64,000 nt of DNA from Devosia sp. XK-2 (GTDB taxonomy: Bacteria > Pseudomonadota > Alphaproteobacteria > Rhizobiales > Devosiaceae). The stretch spans positions 1,074,501 to 1,138,500 of the forward strand of contig NZ_CP146608.1 in NCBI RefSeq assembly GCF_037113415.1, read 5' to 3'. The stretch's first letter is position 1, and the number at the start of each line of letters is the position of its first letter. This document shows positions 61,323-64,000 of the stretch, piece by piece. Below the pieces are notes generated by a model. That model did not search any database and was not told the DNA's origin. It saw only the letters and a list, made by a program, of their open reading frames with translations. A program made the translations under genes and the position numbers.

Positions 61323-61818
61323 CCGCCCCCCTCCGGGCACCCAATTGCACCGCATCGGCTGGGAGGCACCCGAAGGGCTGGACGAAAAATTGATCCGCAG
61401 GGTGGTGGATGAGTTCTATGCCCGCGCGCGCCGCGATGACGTTATCGGGCCAGTCTTCAACCGGGTCATTCCCGAGCCCGAATGGCCGGCCCATCTCGAC
61501 AAGATTGCCGACTTCTGGAGCTCTATGCTGCTTGGTTCGGGGCGCTACAACGGCCGCCCCATGCCCAAGCACATGGCTATTCCCGAGCTTTCTGACCTTC
61601 ACTTCATGCGCTGGCTGCGCCTGTTCCGCGAGACGGTGCAGCAAGTTTGCCCGCCCGATATTGCCGCGCTCTTCGTCGAGCGCTCCGAGCGGATCGGCAA
61701 TTCGTTCCGCATGAATATCGCCATGCGGCGCGGCGACGATATCTCCCGTATGGGCCCGCTCATACGCGAGCCCGACCCGGTCTGGCAGCCCGATCGGGAG
61801 ACTGATGGGTCTGACTGA
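61309..61818 (+). CDS. Group III truncated haemoglobin
   Basis: This 169-residue haem protein of the 2/2 fold has LIRRVVDEFYARARRDDVIGPVFN, DFWSSMLLGSGRYNGRPMPKHM and the proximal His98 in LHFMRWLRLF, as in group III. These proteins are linked to NO handling or electron transfer in microaerobic proteobacteria. Translation is coupled to the SufR-like regulator by a 14-bp overlap, so the haemoglobin is probably made in response to the same signal. Confidence 0.92.
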   Translation: MRQPDRPPPGTQLHRIGWEAPEGLDEKLIRRVVDEFYARARRDDVIGPVFNRVIPEPEWPAHLDKIADFWSSMLLGSGRYNGRPMPKHMAIPELSDLHFMRWLRLFRETVQQVCPPDIAALFVERSERIGNSFRMNIAMRRGDDISRMGPLIREPDPVWQPDRETDGSD

Positions 61819-61922
61819 TCCAGCGGCGGCGCTAGGTATCTGGGCCCGAAGGGCTCGTTTCTTGGGCTGCCGGGACGCGGTTCTGCGCTAAACTGCACCA
61901 ACGATTCGTCCGGGCTTTCGGC

Positions 61923-63524
61923 GTGCAGGTCATTGCTACAGAATTTAGCGAACATTTTGCCGCCGGCACCGTATTGCTGCGGGCCGGGGAGCTGGATGAG
62001 GCGCTCAGGCAGTTCAAGGCCGTCTATTCCGACGCCGAAACCACCGGCAATATGCATCTCATGGCGTCCAGCCTGTGCGAAATCGCCTGGACCTGCTTCA
62101 AGATGGGCGATCCGGAGCAAGGGTTGGAATGCGCGGTTGGCGCCAAATGGCTTTGGCGTCGGCTCGGCAATTCCGAGGAGCTGGCTCGCGCCCTGGCGGT
62201 CGAAGCTTTTCTCTTCCTCGACCTTGGCCTGGGCGATGAGGCCTTCGATCTCTCCGGTGAGGCGCTGGATTTGGCCCAGCGTCTGGCCGCGCCGGCCATT
62301 CTCGCCTTTGCACTGAATGTTCGCGCCGTCGTCCTCGCGGTGTGCCAGGAGTCGGAACTGGCGCTGTCCCTGCTTGAGCAGGCGGTGGATTTGGCAAGTG
62401 CGGCCGGCAACAAGACGGCTGCTGCCTTCTATACGCTCAATAAGGGCTTTGCTCACGCTAAACTGGGTGAGTTGGAGCACAAGGTCGGGCGGGCCGCCCG
62501 CGCGGCAGAGTACCGCGCCCTTGCCATCGAGCACAGCCTGGCCGCCGCCGACCTGGCCGCCAGTGCCGGAGACCTCTGGACTTTGCGCGTCGCCCTCTGC
62601 AACGGCGCCGAATTCTTGTCGGCTGACGGCCGCAATGGTGAAGCAACCGCCTTGCTCGACCGCTGGGCCGGTTTGCCCGGCGAGGTCAGCGCCAGCCTGC
62701 ATATTCATCACCTCTATACGCTTGGCCAGGTGCGCCATGCCGCCGGTCAGCACCGGCAGGCGCTCGCCGCCTGCACCGATGCGCTTTCACTGGCCGAGGC
62801 AAAGGGGCAGATCGACCACCAGGTCAACGCCGCCGAAATCTTGAGCCGCATTCTGGAGGCCATGGGCGACACCCCCGCGGCCCTCTCCATGCATCGCCAC
62901 TATCACAGGCTTTTCGTCCAGCAATCCGGCGAAGCCGCCCGCCGCCGCGCCCGTGTCGAGGAAATCCGCACCGAAGCTGACCGGTTGCGGGCCCGCGCCG
63001 CCGAATTGGCCGATCAGGCCCTTTCCGATCCGCTGACGGGCATCGCCAATCGGCGCAGCTTCGACCAGATCCTCGAGCGGCTGGCCGGCAGCCCGGTGGC
63101 GGTCGCCATTGTCGACCTGGACAATTTCAAGCGGATCAACGACCGCCACACCCACATTGCGGGCGACGCCGTCTTGCAGCGGGTCGCCCGCGTCATGGTC
63201 GACCAGATCGCCACCCACGGCCATGTGGCCCGGCTGGGTGGGGAGGAATTTGCGCTGATTTTTCCCGAGGCGCCGCTGGCCACCGCCGCCGCCTTCTGCG
63301 AGGGCATTCGCGTTGCGATCGCCAATGCCGATTGGGAGGCGCTTACGCCCGGCATGCGGGTCACGGTCAGCATTGGCGTTGCCGCAGGCGATGGCACCCA
63401 CCCAACGGGCGAGCTGATGCAACGCGCCGATTCCCGTCTCTATCTGGCCAAGCAGGGCGGCCGCGACCGTGTCTTTGCCGAAGACCACCCGGCCGCCACG
63501 CGTCAAGCCGGAGCGGCCAGCTAG
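61923..63524 (+). CDS. Diguanylate cyclase with TPR-like sensory region
   Basis: This 533-residue protein has an N-terminal helical repeat array (about 10-345, TPR-like pairs such as GELDEALRQFKAVY) and a coiled linker (345-370). A GGDEF domain (about 375-525) follows with the active-site loop GGEEF at 439-443, so cyclic di-GMP synthesis is likely. The inhibitory RxxD site usually five residues before the loop is absent (HVAR). There is no membrane segment, so control would come from protein partners binding the repeats. GTG 61923 has a weak ribosome-binding site. Confidence 0.88.
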   Translation: MQVIATEFSEHFAAGTVLLRAGELDEALRQFKAVYSDAETTGNMHLMASSLCEIAWTCFKMGDPEQGLECAVGAKWLWRRLGNSEELARALAVEAFLFLDLGLGDEAFDLSGEALDLAQRLAAPAILAFALNVRAVVLAVCQESELALSLLEQAVDLASAAGNKTAAAFYTLNKGFAHAKLGELEHKVGRAARAAEYRALAIEHSLAAADLAASAGDLWTLRVALCNGAEFLSADGRNGEATALLDRWAGLPGEVSASLHIHHLYTLGQVRHAAGQHRQALAACTDALSLAEAKGQIDHQVNAAEILSRILEAMGDTPAALSMHRHYHRLFVQQSGEAARRRARVEEIRTEADRLRARAAELADQALSDPLTGIANRRSFDQILERLAGSPVAVAIVDLDNFKRINDRHTHIAGDAVLQRVARVMVDQIATHGHVARLGGEEFALIFPEAPLATAAAFCEGIRVAIANADWEALTPGMRVTVSIGVAAGDGTHPTGELMQRADSRLYLAKQGGRDRVFAEDHPAATRQAGAAS

Positions 63525-63525
63525 T

Positions 63526-64000
63526 TCACGCCAATAGGCCGAGATCGCTCGGAATATCGCGCTCAAACACCAGCTTGCCGTCCACCACCGTCAAGCGGGC
63601 CTGATGGATCGCCGTGCGCCGCGCCGCGACATCGGGCGGTCCGTCGGTCTGGCTGCGCTCGTCCCATTCGGGATGCGTGAAATAATACATGACCGCATGA
63701 TCGCCATTGACCACCACATCGGCGTGCCGGACATAGCGCTTGTCCATTGCGTCCGCGCCCGGCTCGCCCCCGACAAGACCCTGGCGGACCCAGGCGATCG
63801 TATCGTCCGACCGATAGACCGCCTGGCCCCGCCATTCGTCCACGATCAGCCAATAAGAACCGCCCATCTCGAACACATTGGGCCCTTCATGAGGCGGCGC
63901 GTCAGGCGAACCCGGCAGCACCAGCCCTTCGAGCGACCAGGTCATCATATCCGTGCTGGTTGCGCTCCAGGTGCTCGAACCCTGGCCTTCGTCCTTGTAC
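63526..64000 (-). CDS. Glycoside hydrolase, beta-propeller type, N-terminus outside window
   Basis: About 157 C-terminal residues are seen. WSATSTDMMTWSLEG, PPHEGPNVFEMGGSYWLIVDEWRGQAVYRSDDTIAWVRQG and HADVVVNGDHAVMYYFTHPEWD resemble five-bladed propeller hydrolases of the GH43 type. The substrate and catalytic residues cannot be judged from this part. It is convergent with the diguanylate cyclase gene across 1 bp. Confidence 0.7.
   Translation of the reverse strand, partial: YKDEGQGSSTWSATSTDMMTWSLEGLVLPGSPDAPPHEGPNVFEMGGSYWLIVDEWRGQAVYRSDDTIAWVRQGLVGGEPGADAMDKRYVRHADVVVNGDHAVMYYFTHPEWDERSQTDGPPDVAARRTAIHQARLTVVDGKLVFERDIPSDLGLLA

Noticed and set aside
1-64000. CRISPR arrays, tRNA and rRNA genes, insertion sequences
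   Set aside because: No regularly spaced repeats, cloverleaf with CCA-type end, rRNA core sequence or transposase motif was seen on either strand.

Overview
The window looks like a chromosomal segment of a GC-rich alphaproteobacterium of the Hyphomicrobiales, most likely Devosia or a close relative. This is inferred from the gene families (1557-residue NAD-type glutamate dehydrogenase, HWE and PleC-like histidine kinases, DUF2865 and DUF6894 proteins, TIGR02281-type aspartic protease, Atm1-type exporter) and from a rhizobial-style intergenic repeat. I saw no rRNA, tRNA, CRISPR array, phage or insertion sequence. The only clear mobile-type module is a Phd-Doc toxin-antitoxin pair.

Region by region: 1-2473 carries a truncated type II NADH dehydrogenase, an FGGY sugar kinase and a UspA protein behind an FNR/FixK-like box. 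2.5-7.3 kb holds a membrane acyltransferase, dusA and an alpha/beta hydrolase fused to a polytopic membrane domain. 7.3-12.2 kb has a membrane aspartic protease, the divergent cobalamin genes cobS and cobT, a DUF6683-like exported protein and a membrane histidine kinase. 12.5-16.6 kb has an Lrp regulator, a VOC protein, moaA, an L,D-transpeptidase, rpiA and a DUF2059 protein. 16.8-24.9 kb has glutathione reductase, class II DAHP synthase, an HWE kinase facing a single-domain response regulator, and nadE-gltX. 24.9-34.4 kb has DUF2865, an FAH-family hydrolase, cytochrome c', cysS behind a cysteine-codon leader peptide, a VOC-GFA-GFA cluster, citramalate synthase and a LysM protein. 34.5-38.9 kb has an ArsR-Atm1 exporter operon, MAPEG, LysR and phd-doc. 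39-44.1 kb is a padR-MFP-RND efflux operon. 44.3-49.3 kb has cysQ-nadC, an SDR, an AGE-family isomerase and fructose-bisphosphatase. 49.6-57.2 kb is an amino-acid ABC transporter behind a near-perfect sigma-54 promoter, convergent with NAD-glutamate dehydrogenase. 57.4-64 kb has a 31-residue membrane peptide, an orphan sulfate-binding protein, DUF6894, a flavin reductase, iron superoxide dismutase divergent from a cysteine-rich SufR-like regulator coupled to a truncated haemoglobin, a diguanylate cyclase and a truncated glycoside hydrolase.

The most distinctive signal is upstream of cysS. A 14-codon ORF encodes MKIKCIITGCIITC. It appears to begin at or next to the transcription start, like the leaderless trpL of rhizobia, and is followed by mutually exclusive hairpins, one of which can cover the cysS ribosome-binding site. 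This suggests a cysteine-sensing attenuator without a U-tract terminator. Other regulatory signals are the sigma-54 promoter with an upstream inverted repeat, the FNR-like box at uspA, a palindrome between sodB and the SufR-like regulator, an EcfG-like promoter before the HWE kinase, a CTG start codon for the LysM protein, and an intra-operon hairpin that may set binding-protein to permease stoichiometry. All motif calls were made by eye and no database search was run.
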